Below, piece after piece: positions 45,001 to 52,939 of a DNA stretch of 64,000 bases. Numbering within the stretch: position 1 is the stretch's first letter; each line of letters opens with the position of its first letter. Source of the DNA: Mesorhizobium sp. CA8 (lineage in GTDB: Bacteria; Pseudomonadota; Alphaproteobacteria; Rhizobiales; Rhizobiaceae). The notes beneath the pieces were generated by a model. It made no database searches. It saw only the letters and a list, made by a program, of their open reading frames with translations, and was not told the origin of the DNA. The translations under genes and the position numbers were made by a program. The DNA lies in the NCBI RefSeq assembly GCF_020164955.1, contig NZ_JAIUHG010000009.1, positions 62,001 through 126,000 of the forward strand, given 5' to 3'.

Positions 45001-46662
45001 AGCGTCGCGCTGGGCTTCGCGATCGAGCGGGAACGGAGTGTTTCCTACAACGAGGCACGCAGCGAATCGCTCACGGCAGAAGTTCCGTCGGCTGGACAAT
45101 ATCTGATTGCGCCGACCGTCGCGTTCGCCCGCAGCGTCGACGAAGATTCGCGCCGCGCGCAGCTTGTCTCGGAACGGTGGAAGGAGCGGGAAGCCATCCT
45201 GCGGCCGCTGCTGGAGAAGATCTATCGCGATCCCGATCATGCCCTTTCGGCGCTGGCCGCGCTGGCATCAGACGCGACAATCGAGCCACGCAGACTTGCT
45301 GATCATCTGGCAAGCGTGCCCGAGAAGCTCGGCCGCCTGCTGGGGTCCGATCGGATCGTCGATGGCCGTGCTGCTCGCGATGAGCGGAACGCAGCCAAGG
45401 CCGCCCTGTCGGAATTGTTGCCGCTCGCTCGCGCCCATGCCACCGAGTTCCGCCGGCAGGCGGAGCGCTTCGGCATCCGCGAGGAGCAGCGCCGCGCGCA
45501 TATGTCCTTGTCGATCCCGGCACTCTCGAAGCCGGCCATGGCGCGTCTGGTCGAAATCGAGGCGATCCGCGAGCGCGGTGGGGACGACGCCTACAAGGCG
45601 GCCTTCGCCTATGCCGTCGAGGATCGCCTTCTAGTCCAGGAGGTCAAAGTTCTCAACGATGCGCTGACGGCACGCTTCGGCTGGAGCGCTTTCACCGCGA
45701 AGGCGGATGCTGCTGCTGATCGCAACATGGTCGAGCGTATGCCGGAAGATCTTACTCCCGATCGCCGCGAGAAGCTCGCCCGGCTCTTCGCCGTCGTTCG
45801 GCGGTTTGCCGAGGAGCAGCATGTGGCCGAACGGCAGGATCGCTCCAGGATTGTCGCCGGCGCCAGCGTCGCACCGGGCAAGGAGGCGATTGCCCTCTTG
45901 CCGATTCTGGCCGCCGTCACGGAGTTCAAGACGCCGGTGGAAGAGGAGGCGCGGGGCAGGGCGCTCGCAGCCCCGCATTATCTTCATCATCGCGCCGCGC
46001 TCGCCGAAACGGCGACGCGCATCTGGCGTAATACCGCCGGCGCGGTCGGCAAGATCGAGGAGCTTGTCGTGAAAGGCTTTGCCGGCGAGCGGATCGCGGC
46101 GGCCGTCAGCAACGATCCCGCCGCCTACGGCGCGCTGCGCGGAACCGATCGGATGATGGATCGCCTGCTCGCCGTCGGCCGGGAACGCAAGCAAGCGCTC
46201 CAGGCCGTGCCGGAAGCGGCGAGCCGTGTGCGTTCGCTCGGCGCCTCCTATGCCTCCGCTTTCGATAGCGAAATCCAGGCCATCACCGAAGAGCGCCGGC
46301 GCATGGCGGTCGCCATTCCCGGCCTGTCGCAAGCGGCGGAGGACGCGCTCAGGCAACTGGTGGCGGCGAGGAAGCAGAATGTCGCCCAGCAAGACGTCGC
46401 CGCAGGTTCGATCGATCGGCGCGTTGTCCAGGAATTCGCCATGGTCAGTCGGGCGCTCGACGAGCGCTTTGGTCTTAATGCGATCCTGCGCGGCGAAAAG
46501 GACGCCATCAATCGCGTGGCGCCGGCGCAGCGCAGCGCATTTCAGGCCATGCGGGATCGGCTGCAGGTCCTGCAGCAGACGGTTCGCACGCAAAGCAGCC
46601 AGGAAATTATTTCCGAGCGGCAGCGGCGCGTTATCGACCGCGCCCACGGCGTCACCCGATGA
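42043..46662 (+). CDS. traA: Ti-type conjugative relaxase-helicase TraA (MOBQ)
   Basis: The 1539-residue protein has an N-terminal MobA/MobL relaxase domain with catalytic Y25 (SAAAYRHRAR) and the metal-binding triad H136, H143 and H145 (PHIHLMTAL). A TraI/RecD-like helicase follows, with Walker A LAGAGKSTLL (about 412-421) and Walker B VLVIDEAGM (about 480); the C-terminal region is long and helical. It starts at a GTG, 24 bases after the oriT dyad. It nicks oriT, stays bound to the 5' end, and unwinds and guides the strand into the recipient. It appears intact. Confidence 0.95.
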   Translation: MAIMFVRAQVIGRGAGRSIVSAAAYRHRARMMDEQAGTSFSYRGGASELVHEELALPDDIPAWLKTAIDGKTVAAASEAFWNAVDAFETRADAQLARELIIALPEELTRAENIALVREFVRDNFTAKGMVADWVFHDKDGNPHIHLMTALRPITAEGFGPKKVPVLGEEGEPLRVVTPGRPNGKIVYKLWAGDKETMKAWKIAWAETASRHLAIAGHEIRLDGRSYAEQGLDGIAQKHLGPEKAALARRGIEMYFAPADLARRQEMADRLLADPELLLKQLANERSTFDERDIAKALHRYVDDPADFANIRARLMASDDLVLLKPQQVDSETGKVSEPAVFTTRDILRIEYDMAQSAQVLSERRGFAVPDLAVAAAIEKVETQDSQKPFRLDPEQVDAVRHVTRDNAIGAVVGLAGAGKSTLLAAARVAWEGEGRRVIGAALAGKAAEALEDSSGIRSRTLASWELAWASGHGQLKRGDVLVIDEAGMISSQQMARVLKAVEDAGAKAILVGDAMQLQPIQAGAAFRAISERIGFAELAGVRRQREQWAREASRLFARGKVEEGLDAYAQQGRLVEAETRADLVERIVADWIDARRDLLQKSADGEDAPRLRGDELLVLAHTNEDVRRLNESLRKVMMEEGALTEAREFQTARGLREFATGDRILFLENARFLEPRAKRLGPQYVKNGMLGTVVSTGDKRGDTLLTVRLDNGRDLVISQHSYRNIDHGYATTIHKSQGATVGRTFVLATGMMDQHLTYVSMTRHRDRADLYAAREDFAPKQEWGGKARVDHAAGVTGELVETGQAKFRPQVEDSKESPYADVGVDDGAIYRVWGVSLPKALAEAGASTGDTVTLRKDVVETVKVKVPVIDEKAGEKRFEEREVERNVWTAEQVEAADVRRERIERESRRPDLFRQLVERLGRSGAKTTTLDFESEEGYRAHARDFARRRGIDTLAGVVAGMEERVSRRLAWIAERRGQVAKLWERASVALGFAIERERSVSYNEARSESLTAEVPSAGQYLIAPTVAFARSVDEDSRRAQLVSERWKEREAILRPLLEKIYRDPDHALSALAALASDATIEPRRLADHLASVPEKLGRLLGSDRIVDGRAARDERNAAKAALSELLPLARAHATEFRRQAERFGIREEQRRAHMSLSIPALSKPAMARLVEIEAIRERGGDDAYKAAFAYAVEDRLLVQEVKVLNDALTARFGWSAFTAKADAAADRNMVERMPEDLTPDRREKLARLFAVVRRFAEEQHVAERQDRSRIVAGASVAPGKEAIALLPILAAVTEFKTPVEEEARGRALAAPHYLHHRAALAETATRIWRNTAGAVGKIEELVVKGFAGERIAAAVSNDPAAYGALRGTDRMMDRLLAVGRERKQALQAVPEAASRVRSLGASYASAFDSEIQAITEERRRMAVAIPGLSQAAEDALRQLVAARKQNVAQQDVAAGSIDRRVVQEFAMVSRALDERFGLNAILRGEKDAINRVAPAQRSAFQAMRDRLQVLQQTVRTQSSQEIISERQRRVIDRAHGVTR

Positions 46663-46827
46663 GCATCTTGGAGAAAAGAGAAGTCTAAGTTTGTGGGGCG
46701 GGCGAGACCCCTTGCTCACACTAGCCCTCTTCCGGTAAAGCTCCGCGCCCGCAATGGAAGCGCCTGAGACGCCAATCATATTCAGCAAGTGGCTTCTATT
46801 GCAGCTCGTATAAATAAGGAAGGACTT

Positions 46828-47505
46828 ATGAGGCGTCAGCCCAGACCGTTCATTGTCGAAGTCAGACAGAAGCGCAGCCATCAAAAAGGCAGTCATTCCA
46901 TTTGGGCTGGTGTCGATCTGTCAACAGCTTTCGCCGAGACAGCAAGGAAACTCGAGGAGATCAATGAGCCGAGCCGAGAGCTTATTGACTCCAATTTCGT
47001 GGCCGTTAATGCTGAACCGGTTCAAAAAGAAGAGGCGGAGCGTCACATGGTAGATCCTGAACAAGCTGAATCAGTAGAGGCCGCCGCGAAAGGCGTTGCG
47101 ACGCCAGGCGACAAGAAGAAAACCCGGCGCCCGCGAAACGCAAAGGCAGAAACTAGGGAAACTGCCCGTAAGAATGGCGCCACACCGTCAATCGAAGTTA
47201 AAACACCGCAACCCGTTCGACTTGCCCGTAAGGTCTATTCCGCGGAGCAGCGTGCGCAAAAACTCAGCCAGATCGAAAAGCTGATTAGTGGCGGCGCCAC
47301 TCTCAGAAGCGCCGTAGAGCAGGCAGGCACATCGGAGCAGACCTATTATCAATGGAAGAAGAAAGCTGCCGCACCTGCGCAAGCCGGTGACGATCTCAAG
47401 GATCTTCTGGCGCTCGAGGAAGAAAACAAGCGGCTGAGGAATCTGCTTGCGGGACGCCTGCGCAAGGAAAACGCAGAGCTAAAGAAAAGGCTGGGGCTGC
47501 AGTAA
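46828..47505 (+). CDS. SyrB-like regulatory protein
   Basis: The 225-residue protein has a C-terminal half that closely resembles Sinorhizobium SyrB, with YSAEQRAQKLSQIEKLISGG, SEQTYYQWKKK and EEENKRLRNLLAGRLRKE. The segment resembles a transposase-type HTH plus a leucine-rich coiled coil. SyrB represses syrM in nodulation and exopolysaccharide control. The N-terminal 45 residues and the Lys/Ala-rich linker differ from SyrB. AAGGAAGG precedes the ATG at 46828. The target here is unknown. Confidence 0.7.
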   Translation: MRRQPRPFIVEVRQKRSHQKGSHSIWAGVDLSTAFAETARKLEEINEPSRELIDSNFVAVNAEPVQKEEAERHMVDPEQAESVEAAAKGVATPGDKKKTRRPRNAKAETRETARKNGATPSIEVKTPQPVRLARKVYSAEQRAQKLSQIEKLISGGATLRSAVEQAGTSEQTYYQWKKKAAAPAQAGDDLKDLLALEEENKRLRNLLAGRLRKENAELKKRLGLQ

Positions 47506-47656
47506 GGTGGAGCTTTCGGGCCTAAAACGAGCGGTGCCACGCCGGGCCGGTCTTTTGGCCCATTCATAGTGATCGCGTCAAACTGGCGCTCAACGGAGCG
47601 CGGGGTAACGGCCGTCGTTCGCATTCTGCAGGAGTAGCGGGCAGAGAGAAGCAAAA

Positions 47657-47800
47657 GTGTCGATCGAACTGCGCCATCTTCGGGTCTTCCTTGCGGTCGC
47701 GAACGAGGGCAATTTTCGGCGTGCCCACCGCCCCTCACCCGATGCTGCTCGAGAGTGGACGTTCCGCCAGACACTTTTATGCAAAGGTTCTACCCGATAG
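47657..47800 (+). pseudogene. LysR regulator N-terminal remnant
   Basis: A GTG frame encodes SIELRHLRVFLAVANEGNFR, the exact start of LysR HTH domains, and then breaks into unrelated sequence (RAHRPSPDAAREW) and stops at 47798. Only the first helix of the HTH is left, so this is a 5' fragment of a former regulator gene. Confidence 0.65.
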
Positions 47801-47868
47801 GGCGGTCAGGTCGGACGACCATAGGATAGGAACAAAAGGGGTGACGGTTCGTTCACTTGTTTCGGTTA

Positions 47869-47913
47869 TTTCGGATATTGCGATTGCTGATTCGCGGTGC
47901 TATATCCGTGAAA
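47869..47913. promoter_or_regulatory. Dyad upstream of the HTH/PIN pair
   Basis: TTTCGGATAT (47869-47878) and ATATCCGTGAAA (47902-47913) form an interrupted inverted repeat with 23 bases between arms, just before the antitoxin gene at 47930. This is a plausible autoregulatory operator for the toxin-antitoxin pair. Confidence 0.45.
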
Positions 47914-47929
47914 CATAGGGAAGACGACC

Positions 47930-48376
47930 ATGACTACGCTGCTCGAACGACCGATATTGCCTTCGGCCGACGATGCCGAATTGGCTGCGCAGGCCAGCCG
48001 CCAGCTTTCTAGAGCTAAACACGAAGGCGCGGAATTGCGCGTACAAGTGGATGGCGGAGAGATGCTGCGCCTGCCTAAGGCAGTGAATGATCTCCTTTAT
48101 CATTTGCTGACTGAAATGGCCCAGGGTAACGCCGTTACCCTATTTCCAATCCATGCCGAACTGACCACTCAGGAAGCTGCTGACTACCTGAACGTGTCAC
48201 GACCTTATCTTGTTCGTCTCCTCGAGGAGGGTAAGGTGAAGTTCCATATGGTAGGAACTCATCGACGGGTAAAATTCCGCGATTTGGAGGCCTTCCGTAA
48301 GTCAACTGAGGAGGAGCGCCAGCGCGTGATGGACGAACTCGCGGCCCAAGCGCAGGAGTTGGGGATGGGCTATTAG
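47930..48376 (+). CDS. HTH (excisionase-type) antitoxin of a PIN toxin
   Basis: The 148-residue protein has a helical N-terminal region and a MerR/excisionase-type HTH_17 domain near the C-terminus (LTTQEAADYLNVSRPYLVRL, then KVKFHMVGTHRRVKFRDL). Proteins of this form are the antitoxin partners of PIN-domain toxins encoded directly downstream, as seen here. GGGAAGACGACC precedes the ATG. Confidence 0.8.
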   Translation: MTTLLERPILPSADDAELAAQASRQLSRAKHEGAELRVQVDGGEMLRLPKAVNDLLYHLLTEMAQGNAVTLFPIHAELTTQEAADYLNVSRPYLVRLLEEGKVKFHMVGTHRRVKFRDLEAFRKSTEEERQRVMDELAAQAQELGMGY

Positions 48377-48947
48377 GAAATCCAGTTACACGGTCATTCT
48401 CGACGCTTGTGTATTGTACCCAGCCCCGCTGCGAGACTTCCTGATGGAGCTTGCAGCGGGAGGGCTGTTTCGTGCGAAATGGACTGAAAAAATCCACGAC
48501 GAATGGATCCGCAACGTCCTTAAGGATCGTGAAGACCTCAAGCTGGAACAGCTTTTGCGGACAAAGCAACTGATGAACCAAGCGGTGCCTGACTGTACCG
48601 TTGAAGGCTATGAGGACTTGATTGAAGGTGTGAAGCTACCTGACGGTGATGACAGACACGTTCTTGCGGCCGCCATCCACGCGGCATGTGACGCCATCAT
48701 CACGTTCAACCTAAAAGACTTTCCGCGAGACTATCTTGCCAAGTACCAGCTAGAGCTCCTGCACCCGGATGAATTTCTGTTCCACCAATTTGGCCTGAAT
48801 ACAGCCGCCGTTGTTGTGGCAGCACAACGGTGTCGCGCGCGCTTGAAAAATCCCCCTAGAACGGCAGAGGAATACCTCGACACCCTTGAACGGCAAGGAC
48901 TCACCAAAACCGTAGCCGAACTCCGACACTACGCTTCCGTCATTTAG
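48372..48947 (+). CDS. PIN-domain toxin with a probable ATT start
   Basis: The frame encodes a PIN protein of about 191 residues: the first Asp in YTVILDACVLYP, an acidic site in KIHDEWIRNV, and DGDDRHVLAAAI with ITFNLKDFP. The first Asp lies at codon 11 if translation starts at ATT 48372, which overlaps the antitoxin stop (ATTAG). There is no ATG, GTG or TTG in frame between the upstream stop at 48327 and that Asp; a TTG at 48414 would delete the catalytic strand. ATT starts are rare but known (infC). The pair is probably translationally coupled. Confidence 0.7.
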   Translation: MRKSSYTVILDACVLYPAPLRDFLMELAAGGLFRAKWTEKIHDEWIRNVLKDREDLKLEQLLRTKQLMNQAVPDCTVEGYEDLIEGVKLPDGDDRHVLAAAIHAACDAIITFNLKDFPRDYLAKYQLELLHPDEFLFHQFGLNTAAVVVAAQRCRARLKNPPRTAEEYLDTLERQGLTKTVAELRHYASVI

Positions 48948-49540
48948 CCCTCCAGAAGCGAGCCCGGCGCATCTGCATAGTGTCTCGCATGCCAGCCGGC
49001 ACTGCCGATCTAGCCAACTTGCGCAGAATCGAGCTCCGTTGTTGTTGGACAATTACCGAAGCGGCGCTCTCGATGCTCATGCCGGCGGATGAACTCCTGC
49101 GTCTCGTTCGCCGCCGCACGACGAAAGCGGCTTTCGATCGATCAAAGTCACTGTCAGCAATTGCGTGAATGCTCGTGCGAACGATACGGCCTGTGTTCTG
49201 CAGTCACCCGGTAGGCCGGTCAGGCGAGCTACGATTTCTGAGCGGCAGAGGCGCGTCATGGACCGCGCGCGCGGCGTCAGCCGATGAGCATCTTGGAGCA
49301 AAATTGAAAGAGCTCGTATGGAAATTCCTCACATGGGACATGTCGGGGTGGAAACAGCCTGGCTGCACGGTTTCGAGCTGTGCGATTCAGCGAGCAAGGG
49401 TTGTGTAGCTCGGCCCAAATCAGGCAACGTTCAGTGGTCAGAAATGGCCATTGCCGTTGCCCGCCACCTTCCGTTAGCACTGCAATGAAATGGATCGGGG
49501 ACGCATCCCTGATCAATAAAACATTAGGATTTCAGCGTCG
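48948..49540. other. Degraded stretch with a traA fragment
   Basis: No complete gene can be supported in these 593 bases. The only recognisable feature is a fragment of a second traA 3' end at 49234-49299. The rest has only short frames without ribosome sites. Confidence 0.5.
49234..49299 (+). pseudogene. Fragment of a second traA 3' end
   Basis: These 66 bases match the last 54 bases of traA plus 12 bases after its stop (46609-46674) at about 89 percent identity, including the stop codon and the following GAGCATCTTGGAG. The mismatches show that it came from a related but different traA rather than a recent duplication. It marks an old recombination junction downstream of traA. Confidence 0.75.
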
Positions 49541-50452
49541 ATGATGAAGACCAGCATCGATCATTTGCCTGAGAAGAAGCAGCGCGAACTGGGTCGCATC
49601 ATGGATATCCTCCATGAGGAGTTCGAGGATGCGCTGGCGGACAGTTCGAGCGAATTCAAGAAGAAGGGTCGTATTCTCAAGACGGTCCTGTTCGGCTCGT
49701 ACGCCCGTGGCGATTGGGTCGACGAGCCGCATACGATGAAAGGCTACCGCTCGGACTACGACCTGTTGATCGTCGTGAATAATCGCAAGCTGGCCGACTT
49801 CGCCTATTGGTACAAAGCAAAGGATCGCCTCGATCGCGATCGGGGCGTGAACACGCCTACAAATTTCATCGTACATTCGCGACGCGAGGTGAATACAGCA
49901 CTGCGCGAGGGGCAGTATTTTTTCACTGACATCCGACGCGATGGGATCGTGCTTTACGAGCTGGACGACGAGCCGCTGGCCGATCCCCGGCCGCTCACTC
50001 CGAAGGACGCTTATGACACTGCGAAAGAGCACTTCGACGAACGACTTCAGCAAACCAAGTCATTCATGAGAGTGTTCGATTTTTGCCTTCGCGAGAAAGA
50101 TTATAAGCACGCCGCTTTCGAGCTGCATCAGGCGATTGAGAACACCTACGCCGCACTTCTGTTGGTGCTGACCAACTACAGCCCGCCGTCGCACAAGTTG
50201 TCCTTCCTGCGGGCCTTGGCGGAAGAGCGGGAACGACGACTTGCCGAAGCTTGGCCGCGCGACCAGCAACGCTATCGTGCCTGGTTCAACACGCTGAACG
50301 AGGCGTATGTCAAAGCGCGGTATTCCAAGCATTACGCGATCAGCGAAGAAGCCCTCGTTTGGCTCGGCGAGCGTACCGGCGAACTCCACAGGCTTGTCGA
50401 AGAGGTCTGTCGTGCTCATCTGGCACGGTTGAAGGAAGTCGCGGATGGCTGA
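49541..50452 (+). CDS. Fused nucleotidyltransferase (MNT) - HEPN protein
   Basis: The 303-residue protein has an N-terminal minimal nucleotidyltransferase domain (GSYARGDW near residue 51 and SDYDLLIVV near 72) and a C-terminal HEPN-type helical domain (about 165-300), with RVFDFCLREKDYKHAAFELH and RYSKHYAI carrying an Arg-x-Lys-His pattern. In two-gene MNT/HEPN toxin-antitoxin systems the MNT protein adds AMP to the HEPN RNase. A single-chain form may be self-controlled. It stands alone between transfer and catabolic genes. Confidence 0.8.
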   Translation: MMKTSIDHLPEKKQRELGRIMDILHEEFEDALADSSSEFKKKGRILKTVLFGSYARGDWVDEPHTMKGYRSDYDLLIVVNNRKLADFAYWYKAKDRLDRDRGVNTPTNFIVHSRREVNTALREGQYFFTDIRRDGIVLYELDDEPLADPRPLTPKDAYDTAKEHFDERLQQTKSFMRVFDFCLREKDYKHAAFELHQAIENTYAALLLVLTNYSPPSHKLSFLRALAEERERRLAEAWPRDQQRYRAWFNTLNEAYVKARYSKHYAISEEALVWLGERTGELHRLVEEVCRAHLARLKEVADG

Positions 50453-50470
50453 CGCCTCAGCTCTCTGCTC

Positions 50471-52045
50471 TCATCCAGCGTGCGCTTCGACAGACCTGCA
50501 GTATACGACAGCCCTGATTTGAGGTTCAGGGACCTCGTGTTCAGGCCAGATCCGCGCTCTTTTCCAGTGCAGCAGCCCGGGAGTGTAGTACCCGATCCCC
50601 GGCGTCGCGACACCGAGCGGTGTCCCGATCCCGGCGAAATTCAGTTTGAAGTGATATCCAGATTTCACGACGACGAAATCCCGGCTGGCCATATCGATGC
50701 CCTGGCTCGCAAACGCCGCCGGATCATGCGTGAAGCCCGGCTTGCTCGTCAGCATGATGCTCAGCCGGTCATCGATAACCAACACCGCAGTGCGGCCGAG
50801 CGACGTTTCTTCGCCGGCACCGAACGGGCCCTTTATTACAAAGCGACCGTCGGTAATTGATGCAACCACCCCGCAAACGCTGAGAGGCGCGAAACCTGGC
50901 GTGAGCCGCCCGCCTATGTCGAGCGTAACTCGAGTGCCTGTGCCAGCCTTCGCAGCTGCTTCGACGCTTGTCGGATCCGTAACGGGAACAGCGCCACGAA
51001 GACAGCCGCCTCGATCCAGCGCGTGCTCGAGGATGGCCGTGCTGTCGCCGGGCGCCCCTGCCAGAACCCGATCGCCCATGTCAGCGAGGATGTACGGACG
51101 CCGGCCAGAGACTCGCGCAACGACATCAAGCGCCTCGTCGATCGCGGGAAGACTATCTCGGAAGCGCTCGCGCCAGGCCCAGAAACGCTGGGCGAGTTCC
51201 GCTGCCGCTGCTTGCGCAAGCTGGCTCGGACCATGCGTCAGCACGACAATCGCTTGCCCCATGTCCTCGTCATCCGAGTAGGGGTAGACATTGAACAGAG
51301 ATATGTCCCAGATCTCCGGATGGGCCGCGGCGATGGCCCGCGCACGTGCGTGGAGCTCGGCGAGCGGGCCGGCGCCAGTCTCGGCGGCTCCAGGCAGGAT
51401 CATGGGCACCTTGGCCATCGTGAGGACCGGTTCCAACATCCCATCCAGCACAGCCGTAAGGCATTCGACGACCCGCTCGCCACACGAAACCACATCGGAA
51501 TGCGGGTTTTCCTTGCACGCAATGCAGATCTCGACCGAGCGGAGCATGGCCGGCGTAACATGGGCGTGCAGGTCAAGACCGATGCCAATCGGGACATCGG
51601 GTCCAACTGCTTCGCGCAAGCGAACAAGAAGATCGCCGTCGGCATCCGGCAGCTCGGTCGTCGCCATTGCACCATGCAATTCCAGGGCTATGGCGTCATA
51701 TCGTTTCTGGCGAGCCGAAGCTATCAACGTGTCCCGGAGCTGAATGTAGAAGTGATGATCCAACAGGCCGCCAGGGGGAGCCACTGCCGAAACGGTCGGC
51801 ACCACCTCGTACCCGAGTTCCGTTCCCCGCTTGACGATGCCGCCGAGCGTCGTTCCAGAGCGCCGTGCGTGTTCAAGTAATTCCTCGCCATCCTTGATTT
51901 CGAAAGCCTCACCTGCAGTGATCTGCGGGCTGAAACTGTGCGACTCATGAAACAGGCGTCCAACAAGAATGCGTCGAGGGGTCGACGCGCTCGCGTCTGG
52001 CCAGCGTTGTGCGTCGGCTCGGCGTGATGGCATTGCTGGGTGCAC
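50471..52045 (-). CDS. M81 family metallopeptidase (MlrC-like)
   Basis: The 524-residue protein has the N-terminal MlrC fold (RILVGRLFHESHSFSP; LELHGAM; GIGLDLHAHVTPAML; KENPHSDV) and the C-terminal MlrC domain (YILADMGDRVLAGAPGDSTA; KSGYHFK). MlrC is the third enzyme of microcystin breakdown, but most homologs work beside ABC importers on unknown amide or peptide-like substrates. It is the last gene of the potD-A-B-C-like operon and probably cleaves the imported compound. Confidence 0.85.
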   Translation of the reverse strand: MHPAMPSRRADAQRWPDASASTPRRILVGRLFHESHSFSPQITAGEAFEIKDGEELLEHARRSGTTLGGIVKRGTELGYEVVPTVSAVAPPGGLLDHHFYIQLRDTLIASARQKRYDAIALELHGAMATTELPDADGDLLVRLREAVGPDVPIGIGLDLHAHVTPAMLRSVEICIACKENPHSDVVSCGERVVECLTAVLDGMLEPVLTMAKVPMILPGAAETGAGPLAELHARARAIAAAHPEIWDISLFNVYPYSDDEDMGQAIVVLTHGPSQLAQAAAAELAQRFWAWRERFRDSLPAIDEALDVVARVSGRRPYILADMGDRVLAGAPGDSTAILEHALDRGGCLRGAVPVTDPTSVEAAAKAGTGTRVTLDIGGRLTPGFAPLSVCGVVASITDGRFVIKGPFGAGEETSLGRTAVLVIDDRLSIMLTSKPGFTHDPAAFASQGIDMASRDFVVVKSGYHFKLNFAGIGTPLGVATPGIGYYTPGLLHWKRARIWPEHEVPEPQIRAVVYCRSVEAHAG

Positions 52046-52087
52046 AATTTATCTCCTTCTCGACGCGAGAAGCCAACCGCCTAGGCC

Positions 52088-52939
52088 TCATCCCCGGCGA
52101 TCAGGGTCGCTTCGCCGCCGCGCAATTTCGATCGTGCTCATGAGGACTAGAGAGACCAGCGTCAGAACAGTCGAAACGGCCGCGATGACTGGTGTTAGAT
52201 TGAAATCAATGTCCTCGAACATTTTGCGGGTAATCGTCTTGCCCTCGACGCCCGAAATGAAGAAAGCGACGGTCGCTTCATCGAATGAGGCGAGGAAGGC
52301 GAAGACCGCGCCAGCGGCAACGCCGGGCACAATGTTCGGCAGCACGATGTGAAAGAAGGCCTGTATTCGCGTGGCGCCGCAGTTGAGCGCTGCAAGTTCG
52401 AGGTTCGCATCGAAGCGTTGCAGGGCGGCACTCACCGTGATCACCACATAGGGGACCGCGAGCATGGAATGGGCTATCACAAACCCATAGAAATTCCCCA
52501 CCAGGCCGAGGGGAGCGAAGAAAAGATAGAGCGCCACGGCGATGACGATATGGGGCACAATCAGCGGAGCCAACGTCAACGCCTGCAGGAACTCTTTGCC
52601 CGGCAAGCGGCCCCGAACCAGGGCGACAGCGGCAAGCGTTCCGATCACTGTAGCCGAAATTGTAGTGGCCACGGCAATGCGAACGCTGAACCAGGTCGCC
52701 GCCATCCAGTCCGGATCGCTGAAATACGCCTCGTACCATTTATACGTCAGGCCATGTGGCGGAAATTCGATATAGGGCGAGGTTCCGATCGACATCGGGA
52801 CGACGATGAGCGTGGGCAGAAGAAGGAAGAACAGGATTAGCCCGATCGCCAGCGCGGCAACAACCACGGCCGGACCGTTTCGCATGCCGCGCTTTTCTCG
52901 AACTGCGCGTTCGGCAAGAACCAAGTCTGCGTCAGCCAA
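52088..52939 (-). CDS. Spermidine/putrescine-type ABC permease (PotC-like)
   Basis: The protein (284 residues from the TTG at 52939) is an inner-membrane permease with six helices and the EAA loop LELAALNCGATRIQAFFHIVLP. I choose the TTG because an AAGGGG site lies six bases upstream, which would make the gene overlap the potB-like stop by eight bases; an ATG at 52885 is the alternative. It pairs with the PotB-like permease. Confidence 0.88.
   Translation of the reverse strand: MADADLVLAERAVREKRGMRNGPAVVVAALAIGLILFFLLLPTLIVVPMSIGTSPYIEFPPHGLTYKWYEAYFSDPDWMAATWFSVRIAVATTISATVIGTLAAVALVRGRLPGKEFLQALTLAPLIVPHIVIAVALYLFFAPLGLVGNFYGFVIAHSMLAVPYVVITVSAALQRFDANLELAALNCGATRIQAFFHIVLPNIVPGVAAGAVFAFLASFDEATVAFFISGVEGKTITRKMFEDIDFNLTPVIAAVSTVLTLVSLVLMSTIEIARRRSDPDRRG

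Noticed and set aside
41869..45240. A 1123-codon open frame on the minus strand inside traA
   Set aside because: It is antisense to a relaxase gene with full motifs, has no family resemblance, and arises from GC-rich codon structure.
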